Below the pieces are notes generated by a model. The model had not been told where the DNA came from, made no database searches, and worked only from the letters and a program-made list of their open reading frames with translations. Position numbers and translations under genes: made by a program. Below, piece after piece: positions 1 to 9,139 of a stretch of DNA of 64,000 nt (position 1 is the first letter of the stretch; every line of letters begins with the position of its first letter). The stretch comes from GCA-2697345 sp002697345 (lineage in GTDB: Bacteria > Pseudomonadota > Alphaproteobacteria > Rhodobacterales > Rhodobacteraceae), in assembly GCA_943787605.1 (NCBI GenBank), contig CALSNB010000001.1, positions 992,001-1,056,000 of the forward strand, written 5' to 3'.

Positions 1-928
1 AAATACTTTATCTCAATCTACGACCAAAGAGTTCGGTTCAGGGGAAAAAACAACGGGGAAACGTGTTGATGCCAAGCTATCACAGCCTCAAAAATTTGAT
101 AAAAAAATAGCACAAGAACTCTATAAAAAAAATGGGATTTGGCAACTTTCTCCATTACTAGAAGCTACAAAGAATATTGAAAATAAGTACCACTCTTTTA
201 ACCCTGCAATCGATAAAGTACCAATTTTTTCTGATGCTCCATCAATATCTATGGATAAAAGTGTATATCCAGAAGTTCCCTTTAGGGCGCCACTATCTCC
301 CATTTCACCAGAAACTAAATTTGCACTTAATGCTCAAGGGTTAGTCAATCCAAGTATCGAAGGTACATTAAATTCTGATGGAATAATGATTTATTTGGGT
401 ACTACCCCAGTACCCGCACGAAAACGCCCATTCGAACAAAGTTTAAAGCAAAAAGAGGAATCAAAAAATGACCTAAAACTTAATAAACCAAGGTTACGTC
501 CTTACAGTATGGTTGAGTTGCAAGAGCGAATAAAGTCAGGTCAATTTTCTGATCTAAAATTAATCACACAGATGCCCGGGAAACGGACAGGTTTACTCGA
601 ACAGAAAATCTTGGATGTTATAAAAGAAAATATTAACAAAACTTCCGTGGCTGTCGTAAGTCGAGCGCGCCCAAATGGGGTCTCTTCAAAAACCGTGATT
701 AAAGCAAGTGTTGATAAAAACTCAATTAACCTAAAGCAAATAACTTTAATAGGAACATCGGGCAGAACTACAAAGGTAAAGGCACTAATTAGATTTCCAA
801 ATGGAACAATAGAGACAATTAGATTAGGTGATTATCTTGATGGAGGCCGCGTCGTCTCTATAAACAGCAAAGAGCTTCGGTATAAAAAGAATGGAAAAAC
901 AATTGCTCTCAAGATTCCAAAAAGTTGA
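1..928 (+). CDS. 3' part of a hypothetical protein with PilP/GspC-like C-terminal domain
   Basis: The reading frame is open from the first bases of the window, so the gene starts upstream and only about 308 C-terminal codons are seen. The visible part is a long, polar, low-complexity region rich in Lys, Ser and Pro, followed by a compact C-terminal segment of about 70 residues that contains IGTSGRTTKVKALIRFPNG and ends GDYLDGGRVVSINSKELRY. That pattern (a 'homology region' fold where a sequence is modified by a G-D-x-L-D-G-x-x-V turn) is what I know from PilP/GspC-like domains at the end of large Rhodobacteraceae proteins. No enzyme motif is visible. The role is unknown; a part in envelope or pilus assembly is only a guess from the fold. 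Confidence 0.6.
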   Translation, partial: NTLSQSTTKEFGSGEKTTGKRVDAKLSQPQKFDKKIAQELYKKNGIWQLSPLLEATKNIENKYHSFNPAIDKVPIFSDAPSISMDKSVYPEVPFRAPLSPISPETKFALNAQGLVNPSIEGTLNSDGIMIYLGTTPVPARKRPFEQSLKQKEESKNDLKLNKPRLRPYSMVELQERIKSGQFSDLKLITQMPGKRTGLLEQKILDVIKENINKTSVAVVSRARPNGVSSKTVIKASVDKNSINLKQITLIGTSGRTTKVKALIRFPNGTIETIRLGDYLDGGRVVSINSKELRYKKNGKTIALKIPKS

Positions 929-1062
929 GTTATACCAATATCCCCATGAATTTTCATTATACTCCTTCCTCAAATTTTATTTTCAAAAACTAATTGTTCT
1001 TATAATGAGTTAGGCTTTAATTTTTCATTTCGTTATTTTTTACATTAGGGTACGTTGTATGA

Positions 1063-2367
1063 ATGTATAGTAAAACAAAAATAATTTTAGGAAAAACTCT
1101 CAGCTTTAAACAGAACCCTATGGTAGATGGTTTAGAGGGTTCATATTCATTCCTAGATACCGGCGCTGTCTTTATAAAAAATGGCGTCATTGAAAAGGTT
1201 ATAGATACACAAGGCTTAAATTTACCAGCTGACGCAGAAATCATTGATCGCAAAGAGAACTTAATATTAGCAGGCTTTGTTGATGCACATCTACATTTTC
1301 CACAAACGGCAATTATTAATAGCTGGGGTCGTCGGTTAATTGATTGGCTGAATGAGTATACATTTCCAGAAGAAGGAAAGTTCCATGATATTGGATATGC
1401 ATTGGAAATTGCTTCAAGATATTTTGATATTTGTCTTTCTCATGGAGTCACAACATCCGTAAGTTACGGAACTATACACCCCGAGAGTGTGGACGCTTTC
1501 TTTACTGAAGCGAAAGCCCGAGGTCTGCGTGCTTTAACTGGAAAAACTTGTATGGATAGAAATGCCCCTAGCTATTTACGCGATTCAGCTCAAGCTTCCT
1601 ATGATCAAAGTAAAACATTAATAGAGAAATGGCACGGGGTTAACAGGCTTGGTTACGTGATCACTCCACGTTTTTCTCCTACCTCAACTCCAGAACAAAT
1701 GAACGCACTTGGTGCATTATGGAAAGAGTATCCAGACTGTCTCATGCAAACCCACATTGGAGAACAGCCTGAAGAAGTAAATTGGGTAAAAGAGCTTTTT
1801 CCAACATCAAAGGATTATTTAGATACTTATGAAGAAAGTGGGCTTTTAGGACCGAGAAGTGTCTTTGGGCATGGCATTTATCTAACTGATAGAGAGAAAA
1901 GTAGGATAAAAGAGGTTAATGCATCACTAATTCACTGCCCTACATCAAATACATTTATTGGGTCCGGCCTATTCGATATGAAAGGGTTATCACGTACAGG
2001 ACAAAAAATTGGGTTAGCAACAGATATTGGTGGAGGCTCATCTTTCTCAATGTTAAAAGTTATGGCCACTGCATATGAAATAGCTCAATTGAGAGGTCAC
2101 GCTCTTCATCCAGCTGACCTTTTATGGCTTTCAACTAGGGGCTCAGCAGAGTCGATACATCTGGATAAAAAAATTGGCAATTTAGCTCCTGGAATGGAGG
2201 CAGATATTTTAGTCTTAGACCTCTACTCCACTACCGCTATCTCACAACGCGCAAAACAGTCTAAGAATATTTGGGAACTCGTATTTCCTACAATTATGAT
2301 GGGTGACGATCGCGCAATTAAAGATGTTTTTATTAAAGGTGAAAAATGGTTACCTAAAGTAAAGTAG
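1063..2367 (+). CDS. guaD: Guanine deaminase
   Basis: A 434-residue amidohydrolase of the usual guanine deaminase length. It hydrolyses guanine to xanthine and ammonia in the cytosol, feeding purine catabolism. Metal ligands are visible: the HxH pair in VDAHLHFPQ (His76, His78), His231 in QTHIGE, His270 in FGHGIYLTD and Asp321 in ATDIGGG. The segment SWGRRLIDWLNEYTFPEE just after the HxH motif is typical of guanine deaminases rather than other amidohydrolases. The Shine-Dalgarno sequence is weak (AGGG about a dozen bases upstream), but the N-terminus fits the family. It is transcribed on its own, between a PilP-like gene and a convergent hisN gene. Confidence 0.93.
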   Translation: MYSKTKIILGKTLSFKQNPMVDGLEGSYSFLDTGAVFIKNGVIEKVIDTQGLNLPADAEIIDRKENLILAGFVDAHLHFPQTAIINSWGRRLIDWLNEYTFPEEGKFHDIGYALEIASRYFDICLSHGVTTSVSYGTIHPESVDAFFTEAKARGLRALTGKTCMDRNAPSYLRDSAQASYDQSKTLIEKWHGVNRLGYVITPRFSPTSTPEQMNALGALWKEYPDCLMQTHIGEQPEEVNWVKELFPTSKDYLDTYEESGLLGPRSVFGHGIYLTDREKSRIKEVNASLIHCPTSNTFIGSGLFDMKGLSRTGQKIGLATDIGGGSSFSMLKVMATAYEIAQLRGHALHPADLLWLSTRGSAESIHLDKKIGNLAPGMEADILVLDLYSTTAISQRAKQSKNIWELVFPTIMMGDDRAIKDVFIKGEKWLPKVK

Positions 2368-2422
2368 TTTTGGGGACACTTCTAATTCCTTAAAGATTGA
2401 GGCCTGAAAACCTTACAGTAGC

Positions 2423-3220
2423 TCACGTAATTAATTTTAGAATATTCAAAGCTTTGCTGTGAAGCTGTGAATTACACGTAGCTAAAACTCGGCCACCTTC
2501 TTCAGCTGGTCCACCGATCCAATTAGTTACGTTACCTCCCGCTGCTTTGATTACTGCTATCGGTGCTTGAACATCATAAGCCTTTAATCCCGCCTCAACA
2601 ATGATATCAATATGTCCCAATGCCAAAAGACCGTAAGCGTAACAGTCTAGACCGTAACGAGTTAACTTACAGTATTTTGCAACCTGCTTGAAGCCCTCCA
2701 ATTCTGTTTTAGAACCTATTTCGGGATAGGTAGAAAACAAAACTGCCTTTCTTAACTCTTTAACTTTTGATACGCCAAGGTTTTTCTCTCCAAACGGACC
2801 GCTAAAAAGTTTTTCATCAAAGCCACCAGAAAATCTCTCGTTAATATAAGGCTGGTCTATAATCCCAAACATTGAAGTACCTTTATGATTTAAAGCTATT
2901 AAAGTACCCCATGTAGGGGTTCCAGAAATATAACCGCGGGTACCATCAATCGGATCCAAAACCCAAGTAAACCCTGTCGATCCAATCTTTGGAGGATACT
3001 CCTCCCCTAAAATACCATCGTTTGGACGATTCAATTCAATAAGTTCCCGCATAGCTTTTTCTGCTCTCCGATCAGCTATTGTCACTGGATCGAACAAAAT
3101 ATCCTCTTTTGACTCCACAGTTAAAGAACTTATACGAAAATATTTTAACGTCTCAACTCTAGCTACATCAGCCACTGCATGAGCAAGTTTTATCAATTGA
3201 TCTTTTTCTAATTTATTCAT
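2423..3220 (-). CDS. hisN: Histidinol-phosphatase, inositol monophosphatase family
   Basis: A 265-residue IMPase-family phosphatase. Metal-binding motifs are GEEYPP (near residues 72-77), LDPIDGTRGYISG (88-100) and a C-terminal AYDVQAP with the second catalytic Asp. The combination TRGYISG after the DPIDG motif is typical of the HisN-type histidinol-phosphate phosphatases of alphaproteobacteria, which make L-histidinol in histidine synthesis. An upstream in-frame GTG at 3259 would add 13 residues, but I chose the ATG at 3220: it has AAGG six bases upstream and the start (MNKLEKDQLIKLAHAVAD) aligns with the family. A related substrate such as inositol phosphate or 3'-phosphoadenosine phosphate cannot be excluded. 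Confidence 0.85.
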   Translation of the reverse strand: MNKLEKDQLIKLAHAVADVARVETLKYFRISSLTVESKEDILFDPVTIADRRAEKAMRELIELNRPNDGILGEEYPPKIGSTGFTWVLDPIDGTRGYISGTPTWGTLIALNHKGTSMFGIIDQPYINERFSGGFDEKLFSGPFGEKNLGVSKVKELRKAVLFSTYPEIGSKTELEGFKQVAKYCKLTRYGLDCYAYGLLALGHIDIIVEAGLKAYDVQAPIAVIKAAGGNVTNWIGGPAEEGGRVLATCNSQLHSKALNILKLIT

Positions 3221-3353
3221 AACTAACCTTAAATTAAGTGAATAATTATCACGTAACACTAATCCTTAAGTTTGAATATTTTAAATTTGCTCTTTGTATT
3301 TAAAAATATACAAACTCATATAAGAAAGTAGTTTAAAAGGAGTCAATTTTGTT

Positions 3354-4328
3354 ATGAAAGCAATGCAAGTTATACACTTTGGTGACCCTCCAGCTTTAGT
3401 AGATATTCCCAAACCTAAGCCGGGACCAGGGCAAGTTTTAATTAAAATTTTTTCTTGTGGTCTAAACTTTGCTGACCTTCTAATGTTAAAAGGTACCTAC
3501 CAAGAACTACCCCCTCTTCCATTCACCTTGGGAATGGAAGTTGCCGGCGAAGTTGTTGGGCTTGGGCCAAATGTAAACTATCCAGCTGTTGGATCACGAA
3601 TTGCAGTTTTTGGTGGAAATGGTGGGTTAGCAGAATTTGGTGTATTCTCAGCCGATCTGTGTATCAATATACCTGAGAGCATGACCTTTGACGTGGCCTC
3701 GGCGTTTCAGGTGGCTTACTCTACAAGTCACGTAGCCTTGGATTACCGGGCAAAACTTCAACCTAACGAAAACCTTTTAGTCTTAGGTGCCGCAGGTGGG
3801 GTTGGTTTGACAGCCGTAGAAATAGGTAAAGTCCTGGGAGCTAATGTAATAGCAGCGGCAAGAGGCGCAGAAAAGCTAGCAATCGCAAAAAAAGCTGGAG
3901 CCACTCACCTAATTGATACAGATAAAGATGACCTCCGAAAAATAGTAAAAGAACTAGGTGGGGCAGATGTTGTTTACGATCCTGTTGGTGGAGAGCAATT
4001 TAAATCAGCTCTCAGAGCCAGCAACCCAGAAGCAAGGTTATTGACGATTGGATTTGCAAGTGGAGACATTCCACAAATTCCAGCAAATCATCTACTCGTA
4101 AAAAATATAAATATAATTGGTTTTTATTGGGGCGGTTATCAAAAATTTAAACCATCTGTGATTTCGAATAGTTTGATCAAGTTATTTGAATTATATGTGG
4201 ACAGAAAAATTCAACCCCACATCAGTGATACTGTAGAACTAGATAACACTGAAAGCGGCTTAAACTTACTTAGATCGCGAGCATCCACTGGCAAGGTGAC
4301 TGTAAGAACGAATAGGGCACAAAAGTAA
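3354..4328 (+). CDS. Zinc-independent NADPH:quinone reductase / MDR-family oxidoreductase
   Basis: A 324-residue medium-chain dehydrogenase/reductase. The N-terminal GroES-like domain carries GMEVAGEV, and the Rossmann domain has the nucleotide loop GAAGGVGLTAVEIGK followed by the MDR pattern GATHLIDT. The Cys/His zinc ligands of alcohol dehydrogenases are missing, which places it with quinone oxidoreductases and enoyl reductases (cytosolic, NADPH-dependent reduction of quinones or enones). The start is supported by AAAAGGAG about ten bases upstream. It is a monocistronic gene divergent from hisN. The true substrate is not readable from sequence. Confidence 0.85.
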   Translation: MKAMQVIHFGDPPALVDIPKPKPGPGQVLIKIFSCGLNFADLLMLKGTYQELPPLPFTLGMEVAGEVVGLGPNVNYPAVGSRIAVFGGNGGLAEFGVFSADLCINIPESMTFDVASAFQVAYSTSHVALDYRAKLQPNENLLVLGAAGGVGLTAVEIGKVLGANVIAAARGAEKLAIAKKAGATHLIDTDKDDLRKIVKELGGADVVYDPVGGEQFKSALRASNPEARLLTIGFASGDIPQIPANHLLVKNINIIGFYWGGYQKFKPSVISNSLIKLFELYVDRKIQPHISDTVELDNTESGLNLLRSRASTGKVTVRTNRAQK

Positions 4329-4329
4329 T

Positions 4330-4359
4330 TTGACAAGTATTTGATCAAAATTTTAAAGT
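4330..4359 (+). promoter_or_regulatory. Possible sigma-70 promoter for the BI-1 gene
   Basis: A perfect -35 box TTGACA (4330-4335) is followed after 18 bases by TAAAGT (4354-4359), four of six matches to the -10 consensus. A second candidate -10, TATACT, lies at 4376-4381 but has only a poor -35. Either would give a leader of about 80-100 bases before the ATG at 4463. Found by eye only. Confidence 0.3.
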
Positions 4360-4462
4360 TAATTTAAATTTCTGTTATACTTGAATTTTTGTGAAGAATT
4401 GATCATATAGGGAGTAGGTGTAAGTGTTACACAAGTAATAATTTGTTTTAATGGAGAAAAAA

Positions 4463-5185
4463 ATGGCTGAATTTGACACAATCCGTACAGCTGGAGCCAG
4501 CTCAAGACCTTTAGCAATCGACGAAGGTCTTAAGAAACACATGAGTAAAACCTATAGTTTAATGGCTATAGCTATGCTTATCACTGGAGCAGTCGCCTAT
4601 GTAGTAGGGAATAATAATGCAATGCTTTCCGTAATTTTTGGATCGCCTCTTAAATGGGTAGTTATGTTCGCACCACTAGCAGTAGTGTTTGGTTTAAGTG
4701 CAACAATTAATAAATTATCTGCAGGAGCGGCTCAACTTTTATTTTGGGCTTTTTCAGCTCTCGTAGGGTTATCAATAAGTTATATTTTTGCAGTATATAC
4801 CGGTATGTCAATCTCTCAAACTTTTTTAGTTACGGCTATTGCTTTTTCAGGTTTAAGCATATGGGGATATACAACAAAAAAAGATATTTCTGCGTGGGGC
4901 TCATTCCTAATGATGGGTGTAATCGGCCTAATAGTGGCGTCAATAATTAATATTTTCATGGCGTCAGCAGCAATGCAATTTGCCGTCTCTTCAATAGGTG
5001 TACTAATATTTGCAGGTCTTACAGCATACGACACCCAAAGAATTAAGAATGATTATATTCAAATGTCACGTAGCGGAAATACGGATTGGTTAGCTAAATC
5101 TGCTATTATGGGTGCTTTGAGCTTATATCTTAATTTTTTAAATATGTTTATGTTTTTACTTAGCTTTATGGGAAACCGTAATTAA
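4463..5185 (+). CDS. Bax inhibitor-1 / YccA-family membrane protein
   Basis: A 240-residue integral membrane protein with about seven hydrophobic segments starting near residue 30. The conserved C-terminal pattern TAYDTQRIKNDY and a final SLYLNFLNMFMFLL segment identify the BI-1 (UPF0005) family of pH-sensitive calcium-leak channels, related to E. coli YbhL/YccA, which interact with FtsH proteolysis. An in-frame ATG at 4451 lies upstream, but GGAG at 4453-4456, six bases before the ATG at 4463, shows that the second ATG is the start. The gene ends before a strong bidirectional terminator shared with rpmG on the other strand. Confidence 0.9.
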   Translation: MAEFDTIRTAGASSRPLAIDEGLKKHMSKTYSLMAIAMLITGAVAYVVGNNNAMLSVIFGSPLKWVVMFAPLAVVFGLSATINKLSAGAAQLLFWAFSALVGLSISYIFAVYTGMSISQTFLVTAIAFSGLSIWGYTTKKDISAWGSFLMMGVIGLIVASIINIFMASAAMQFAVSSIGVLIFAGLTAYDTQRIKNDYIQMSRSGNTDWLAKSAIMGALSLYLNFLNMFMFLLSFMGNRN

Positions 5186-5230
5186 TAGGTAAAGCTTTCG
5201 GTTATAAATAATCGTAAGTAATAAAATAAA

Positions 5231-5256
5231 AAACCACGCCTGGGCGTGGTTTTTTT
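5231..5256. terminator. Bidirectional rho-independent terminator
   Basis: The hairpin AAACCACGCC-TG-GGCGTGGTTT is flanked by A-rich sequence on the left and a T run on the right, so it works in both directions. It sits between the convergent BI-1 gene (ending 5185) and rpmG (stop at 5277). Confidence 0.9.
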
Positions 5257-5276
5257 ATTTTAAATTTATCAGAAGT

Positions 5277-5444
5277 TTACTTAATCTTTCCTTCTTTATA
5301 TTCAACATGCTTACGGGCAACAGGATCATATTTTCGAACTACCATTTTTTCTGTCATAGTTCTTGCATTTTTCTTTGTTACATAAAAATGCCCTGTTCCC
5401 TCCGAGGAGTTTAACCTTATTTTAATCGTGGTTGGTTTCGCCAT
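5277..5444 (-). CDS. rpmG: 50S ribosomal protein L33
   Basis: A 55-residue gene read on the minus strand. The product begins [20 protein letters not shown] and continues with [14 protein letters not shown] before a [17 protein letters not shown] end, which is the proteobacterial L33 sequence pattern. It lacks the CxxC zinc ribbon, so it is the Cys-minus form usual in proteobacteria. GGGAG lies just upstream of the ATG. Nearby are RNase P RNA upstream on the same strand and the shared terminator downstream. Confidence 0.95.
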   Translation of the reverse strand: MAKPTTIKIRLNSSEGTGHFYVTKKNARTMTEKMVVRKYDPVARKHVEYKEGKIK

Positions 5445-5558
5445 TATAAAGCTCCCTGCATCAACATAAATAAATTCACCAGAAAGAGCCTTTTACTACC
5501 ATGGAGTTCTAAGTCAACTCTAAACGATTACTAGCAGGCATCAATTATCAAAAATAAT

Positions 5559-5931
5559 GCGCGGTTGGCCTATAAGCCGGATTCTGTCCAAGACTTTAAC
5601 GTCTCTGGATGACCATTCATCTAAAGATACAGTTACCTGTATCCCTTAAGCCGCCAACCCGAACCATATAGAGCTAAAGCTGCCCCGGAGTTAAACTCCA
5701 CTAGGTTCCTATTTGGCGTTGCTCCCGGTGGGGCTTGCCATGCCACGTCTGTTACCAACCGTGCGGTGAGCTCTTACCTCGCCGTTTCACCCTTACCTCT
5801 AAAAAAAGGCGGTATACTCTCTGTTGCGCTTTCCCTCAGGTTTCCCTGGCCGGGCGTTACCCGGCACCGTTACTTTATGGAGTCCGGACTTTCCTCAAGT
5901 TATAAAACCTGCAGCCATCCAGCCAACCGCG
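5559..5931 (-). ncRNA. rnpB: RNase P RNA, bacterial class A
   Basis: On the minus strand the sequence contains the universally conserved GAGGAAAGTCCGGACTCC (5879-5896), the loop region CGGGTAACGCCCGGC, the GAGGGAAAGCGCAACAGAGA core, and ATAGGCCAACCGC at the 3' end. The ends pair through P1 (GCGGTTGGC with GCCAACCGC). The length of about 370 bases is normal for alphaproteobacteria. It is the catalytic RNA that removes 5' leaders from pre-tRNA. The start is only 11 bases from the stop codon of the upstream amidase gene. Confidence 0.97.
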
Positions 5932-5938
5932 AGAGACA

Positions 5939-5967
5939 CATCTAGATATTATTTTTTTCAACGTCAA
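5939..5967 (-). promoter_or_regulatory. Candidate rnpB promoter inside the amidase gene's 3' end
   Basis: Read on the minus strand, TTGACG (5962-5967) and TAGATG (5939-5944) are separated by 17 bases, and the predicted start near 5931 coincides with the 5' end of RNase P RNA. The -35 box matches five of six consensus bases; the -10 is weak. The element overlaps the last codons of the amidase gene. Confidence 0.4.
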
Positions 5968-6631
5968 CTGGGTACTTCACAGCTAGCTCGTTTGCTACAG
6001 TAGCATCTATATTATTTAAAGCTCCCAAAGCTAACGGGTTAAACCTCAATCTAAAGGATAGTAATAAGTTTTCAAATGGTATCTCTACATTATAACCAAA
6101 AGCCTTCAAGTCACTTACAAACTTATCTTGATCAACTTTTAAAGTATCTTTTTTTTCAACATAAACAGCCAACCCATTTAGTGAAAGTCTCTCCCAATCA
6201 AATTTTCTTCCTGGATCGATCTTTCTTCCTGGAGAGATATCAGAATGACCCAAAACTCTGTGAACAGGGATATTCCATTTTCTAAAAATCTCCTTAAGAA
6301 GAGTTTCTAAACTTCCCATCAATTTCTCACCAAACGGAGAGAACCCATCATTAGATAACTCTATCCCAATCGAGTGCGAGTTAATATCTGAAACACCCCC
6401 CCAGTGACTTAATCCAGCATGCCAAGCTCTTTTATTTTCATCAACTAAATTAAAAATACACCCGTTTTCTGAAATTAGATAATGAGAGGAGACTTGAGCT
6501 TTAGAACTACAAAGTGTGCCAAGAGCGTCAGTGGCACTTAAAGTGGCCGTGTAGTGAATTACAACCATATCTGGCTTAGACGTACCTCGGCGCTCCGTAA
6601 AATTAGGCGAAGGACTAGAAACACGTAACAC
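5942..6631 (-). CDS. N-acetylmuramoyl-L-alanine amidase, AmpD/amidase_2 family
   Basis: A 229-residue amidase_2 domain protein. It cleaves the bond between N-acetylmuramic acid and L-Ala in muropeptides. Visible zinc ligands are the His in VVIHYTATLS, His in AWHAGLSHWGG and the late His in RVLGHSDISPGRKIDPG, where the K/D-P-G pattern also supplies the catalytic residues. The IGIELSNDG stretch is typical. No signal peptide is visible, so a cytoplasmic peptidoglycan-recycling role like AmpD fits better than an exported one. The gene starts three bases after the stop of the Excalibur-like lipoprotein gene, so the two are probably co-transcribed. About 60 C-terminal residues after the domain are unassigned. 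Confidence 0.88.
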   Translation of the reverse strand: MLRVSSPSPNFTERRGTSKPDMVVIHYTATLSATDALGTLCSSKAQVSSHYLISENGCIFNLVDENKRAWHAGLSHWGGVSDINSHSIGIELSNDGFSPFGEKLMGSLETLLKEIFRKWNIPVHRVLGHSDISPGRKIDPGRKFDWERLSLNGLAVYVEKKDTLKVDQDKFVSDLKAFGYNVEIPFENLLLSFRLRFNPLALGALNNIDATVANELAVKYPVDVEKNNI

Positions 6632-6634
6632 GTA

Positions 6635-7231
6635 CTAATTCTTTTTTAAATTTCGATATACCGAGGGATCCCATCCACACGCATATCCATCTCCATCTGG
6701 GTCAACACCCCGGCTATCAATATTAGGTCCACCAGATCTAAGAAATGCATATTGGGCTAATTCCTCTGACTGATACCTTAAGCATGGTTTCGTAACATTC
6801 CCCATATTTACTGTTAGCCTATTATATCGACGCTTTCCAACCGGATGAGTAGTCTTAACTGCAAACTGGACTGGAGTGAGATACCTCATCTTTGGCCTTT
6901 CAGGAATGGCTACCGGCTTAACTAAAACATATTTTGCACTTTGTTGTTTACGGCGTTCTGCATCAGATTCTATCGTTTCTCTCTCAGAAACTGCTTCAAA
7001 ATTCTGCTCATCGGAAATGGTTGGATTTCCTAAATCTACTGTTTCTTCAGTTTTAACATTTTTTTTCTTTGTATTATTAAGCGCGTTATCTAATACTTGT
7101 CGTCCCGTTTCAATTGAGCTTTCTACTACACTTGAAACTGAGTTTATTCCAGCTGCATACTGCTCTGTTGTTGCCACACAAGCTGATAAACTAAAAAGTG
7201 AAAGAATAATTATAAAAGGTCGTATCACCAT
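6635..7231 (-). CDS. Predicted lipoprotein with Excalibur-like C-terminal domain
   Basis: A 198-residue protein of unknown function. It starts MVIRPFIIILSLFSLSAC, a lipoprotein signal with lipobox LSAC (Cys18), so it should be anchored in the envelope. I chose the ATG at 7231 because GGAG lies five bases upstream; an upstream TTG at 7249 would spoil the signal peptide. The middle is a polar linker; the last 60 residues contain NIDSRGVDPDGDGYACGWDP, a DxDxDG calcium-binding-like loop typical of the Excalibur domain, with a second Cys (in TKPCLRYQ) available for a disulfide. It directly precedes the amidase, which suggests a cell-wall role. Similar proteins are common in Rhodobacteraceae without known function. 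Confidence 0.75.
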   Translation of the reverse strand: MVIRPFIIILSLFSLSACVATTEQYAAGINSVSSVVESSIETGRQVLDNALNNTKKKNVKTEETVDLGNPTISDEQNFEAVSERETIESDAERRKQQSAKYVLVKPVAIPERPKMRYLTPVQFAVKTTHPVGKRRYNRLTVNMGNVTKPCLRYQSEELAQYAFLRSGGPNIDSRGVDPDGDGYACGWDPSVYRNLKKN

Positions 7232-7256
7232 TTTTGCTCCAATATACAATCTACAA

Positions 7257-8744
7257 TTACCACCATTTTTGAGGTTTGTCGAAAAAACTAGCAGAGGACT
7301 CTAAACTATAAGCTATATTCAACATCTCCGCTTCTTCCCACGGTCTTCCTATTAACTGCAAGCCAAGGGGAAGTCCTTTTTTATCTAATCCAGTAGGAAC
7401 TGAAATACCCGGCAATCCAGCAAGATTAACAGGCACTGTAAATACATCATTTAAATACATTTGAACAGGATCAACCTCTTTCATCTCTCCAAGACCAAAA
7501 GCAGACGAAGGTGTCGCCGGTGTTAGTATTGCGTCTATATTTTGCGCAAAAACATTTTCAAAATCACCTTTTATTAAAGTTCTTACTTTACGTGCTCGAT
7601 TATAATACGCGTCATAGAATCCCGCTGAAAGCACGTAAGTTCCAATCATAACTCTTCTCTTAACCTCTTCACCAAAACCCTCTGCTCTCGTTTTTTCATA
7701 CATTTCTGTTATGCCGTCACCTAGTGAAAGGCTTGACCTATGCCCAAAACGTACCCCATCATACCTTGCTAAATTTGAAGAGGCTTCTGCTGGAGCAACA
7801 ACATAGTAAACTGGTAAAGCAAACTTGGTGTGTGGCAATGATATATCAACTATCTTAGCACCTGCGTCTTTTAACATTGCCGTGCCTTCAGTCCAAAGCT
7901 GTTCGATTTCATCTGACATACCATCCATACGGTATTCCTTTGGTACCCCAATCTTTTTCCCTCTAATATCCCCAGTTAAAAAACTTTCAAAATTTGGAAC
8001 AGGGATATCAACACTTGTTGAGTCTTTAGCATCATGACCAGACATAGCTTCTAACATTATTGCTGCATCCCTAACACATTTTGTCATTGGACCAGCCTGA
8101 TCCAGGGATGATGCGAAGGCAACAACACCCCATCTCGAACATCTTCCATAGGTTGGCTTTAATCCCGTTATGCCCACAAATGCTGCAGGTTGCCTAATGG
8201 AACCTCCTGTGTCCGTGCCGGTAGCGGCCAAACACAAATCCGCAGAAACTGCTGATGCTGATCCTCCTGAAGATCCCCCAGGTGATAGTTTTTTATTATT
8301 ATTTGCTTCTTGCCATGGGTTTACTACATCACCGTAGGCAGAGGTCTCGTTTGATGAGCCCATTGCGAATTCATCCATATTCAGTTTTCCTAGCATTACA
8401 GCCCCAGAATCCCATAACTTTTGCGTTATTGTACTTTCATACTCAGGTTTAAAGCCTTGCAAAATGTTTGAAGCAGCCTGAGAGGCGACACCTTTCGTGC
8501 AAAATAAATCCTTTATACCAATCGGTATACCACACATAGAGGACGTATCACCCTGACTGAGAGCTTTATCTGCATCAGTCGCCTGTTTGATGGCTATCTC
8601 TGGTGTATCATGTACAAAAGCGTTTAATTCCTTCGCCTGTTGAATAGCATTTAAGCAAGCGCTTGTAAGCTCAGCTGAACTGAAAGTTTTCTTTCGAAGA
8701 CCGTCTCTTGCTTTTTCAATAGTAAGTTTGGTTAACTCTGTCAT
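7257..8744 (-). CDS. gatA: Aspartyl/glutamyl-tRNA amidotransferase subunit A
   Basis: A 495-residue amidase-signature enzyme. In the GatCAB complex it releases ammonia from glutamine for conversion of Glu-tRNA(Gln) (and Asp-tRNA(Asn)) to the amidated form. The Ser-cisSer-Lys triad is visible: Lys in [14 protein letters not shown], and the serines in [13 protein letters not shown] and [14 protein letters not shown]. Length is normal. It follows gatC with a one-base TAATG overlap, so the two are translationally coupled; gatB is not in this window. Confidence 0.97.
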   Translation of the reverse strand: MTELTKLTIEKARDGLRKKTFSSAELTSACLNAIQQAKELNAFVHDTPEIAIKQATDADKALSQGDTSSMCGIPIGIKDLFCTKGVASQAASNILQGFKPEYESTITQKLWDSGAVMLGKLNMDEFAMGSSNETSAYGDVVNPWQEANNNKKLSPGGSSGGSASAVSADLCLAATGTDTGGSIRQPAAFVGITGLKPTYGRCSRWGVVAFASSLDQAGPMTKCVRDAAIMLEAMSGHDAKDSTSVDIPVPNFESFLTGDIRGKKIGVPKEYRMDGMSDEIEQLWTEGTAMLKDAGAKIVDISLPHTKFALPVYYVVAPAEASSNLARYDGVRFGHRSSLSLGDGITEMYEKTRAEGFGEEVKRRVMIGTYVLSAGFYDAYYNRARKVRTLIKGDFENVFAQNIDAILTPATPSSAFGLGEMKEVDPVQMYLNDVFTVPVNLAGLPGISVPTGLDKKGLPLGLQLIGRPWEEAEMLNIAYSLESSASFFDKPQKWW

Positions 8745-9031
8745 TATTCTACTACCTTAGGTACAGCAAAAAATCCTTCTTTTGTATCAGGAGCATTAGC
8801 TAGCACAGAAACTTGTTGGTTCCCGTCAGTTATTTCATCTCGCCGAAGCTTTAATTCCATAGGTGTCACTGATGTCATTGGCTGAACATTGGTAACGTCA
8901 ACTTCGTTAAGACGCTCCATAAACTTTAGTATACCCGACAACTCTTTTGCCACCTTGGACAATTCACTCTCAGGCACAGCTATTCTCGCCAGTTTTGCTA
9001 CTTTACGAGCGGTATCGACATCAATTGCCAT
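8744..9031 (-). CDS. gatC: Aspartyl/glutamyl-tRNA amidotransferase subunit C
   Basis: A 95-residue GatC. It stabilises GatA and bridges it to GatB. The start [19 protein letters not shown], the middle [15 protein letters not shown] and the later [18 protein letters not shown] follow the family exactly, and the end [13 protein letters not shown] tail (FFAVPKVVE) is the conserved GatC terminus. It heads the gatCA operon. A GGAGG-like sequence (GGAGGC) precedes the ATG. Confidence 0.96.
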   Translation of the reverse strand: MAIDVDTARKVAKLARIAVPESELSKVAKELSGILKFMERLNEVDVTNVQPMTSVTPMELKLRRDEITDGNQQVSVLANAPDTKEGFFAVPKVVE

Positions 9032-9139
9032 TTTAAGCCTCCATGTTTACTTTCGTATCGTTTAACTATCCCGCTACCTGCATACAAGTTAAAGAACATA
9101 AATTATTTATATCAACTATAAAATAAATTTTATAAGTGC

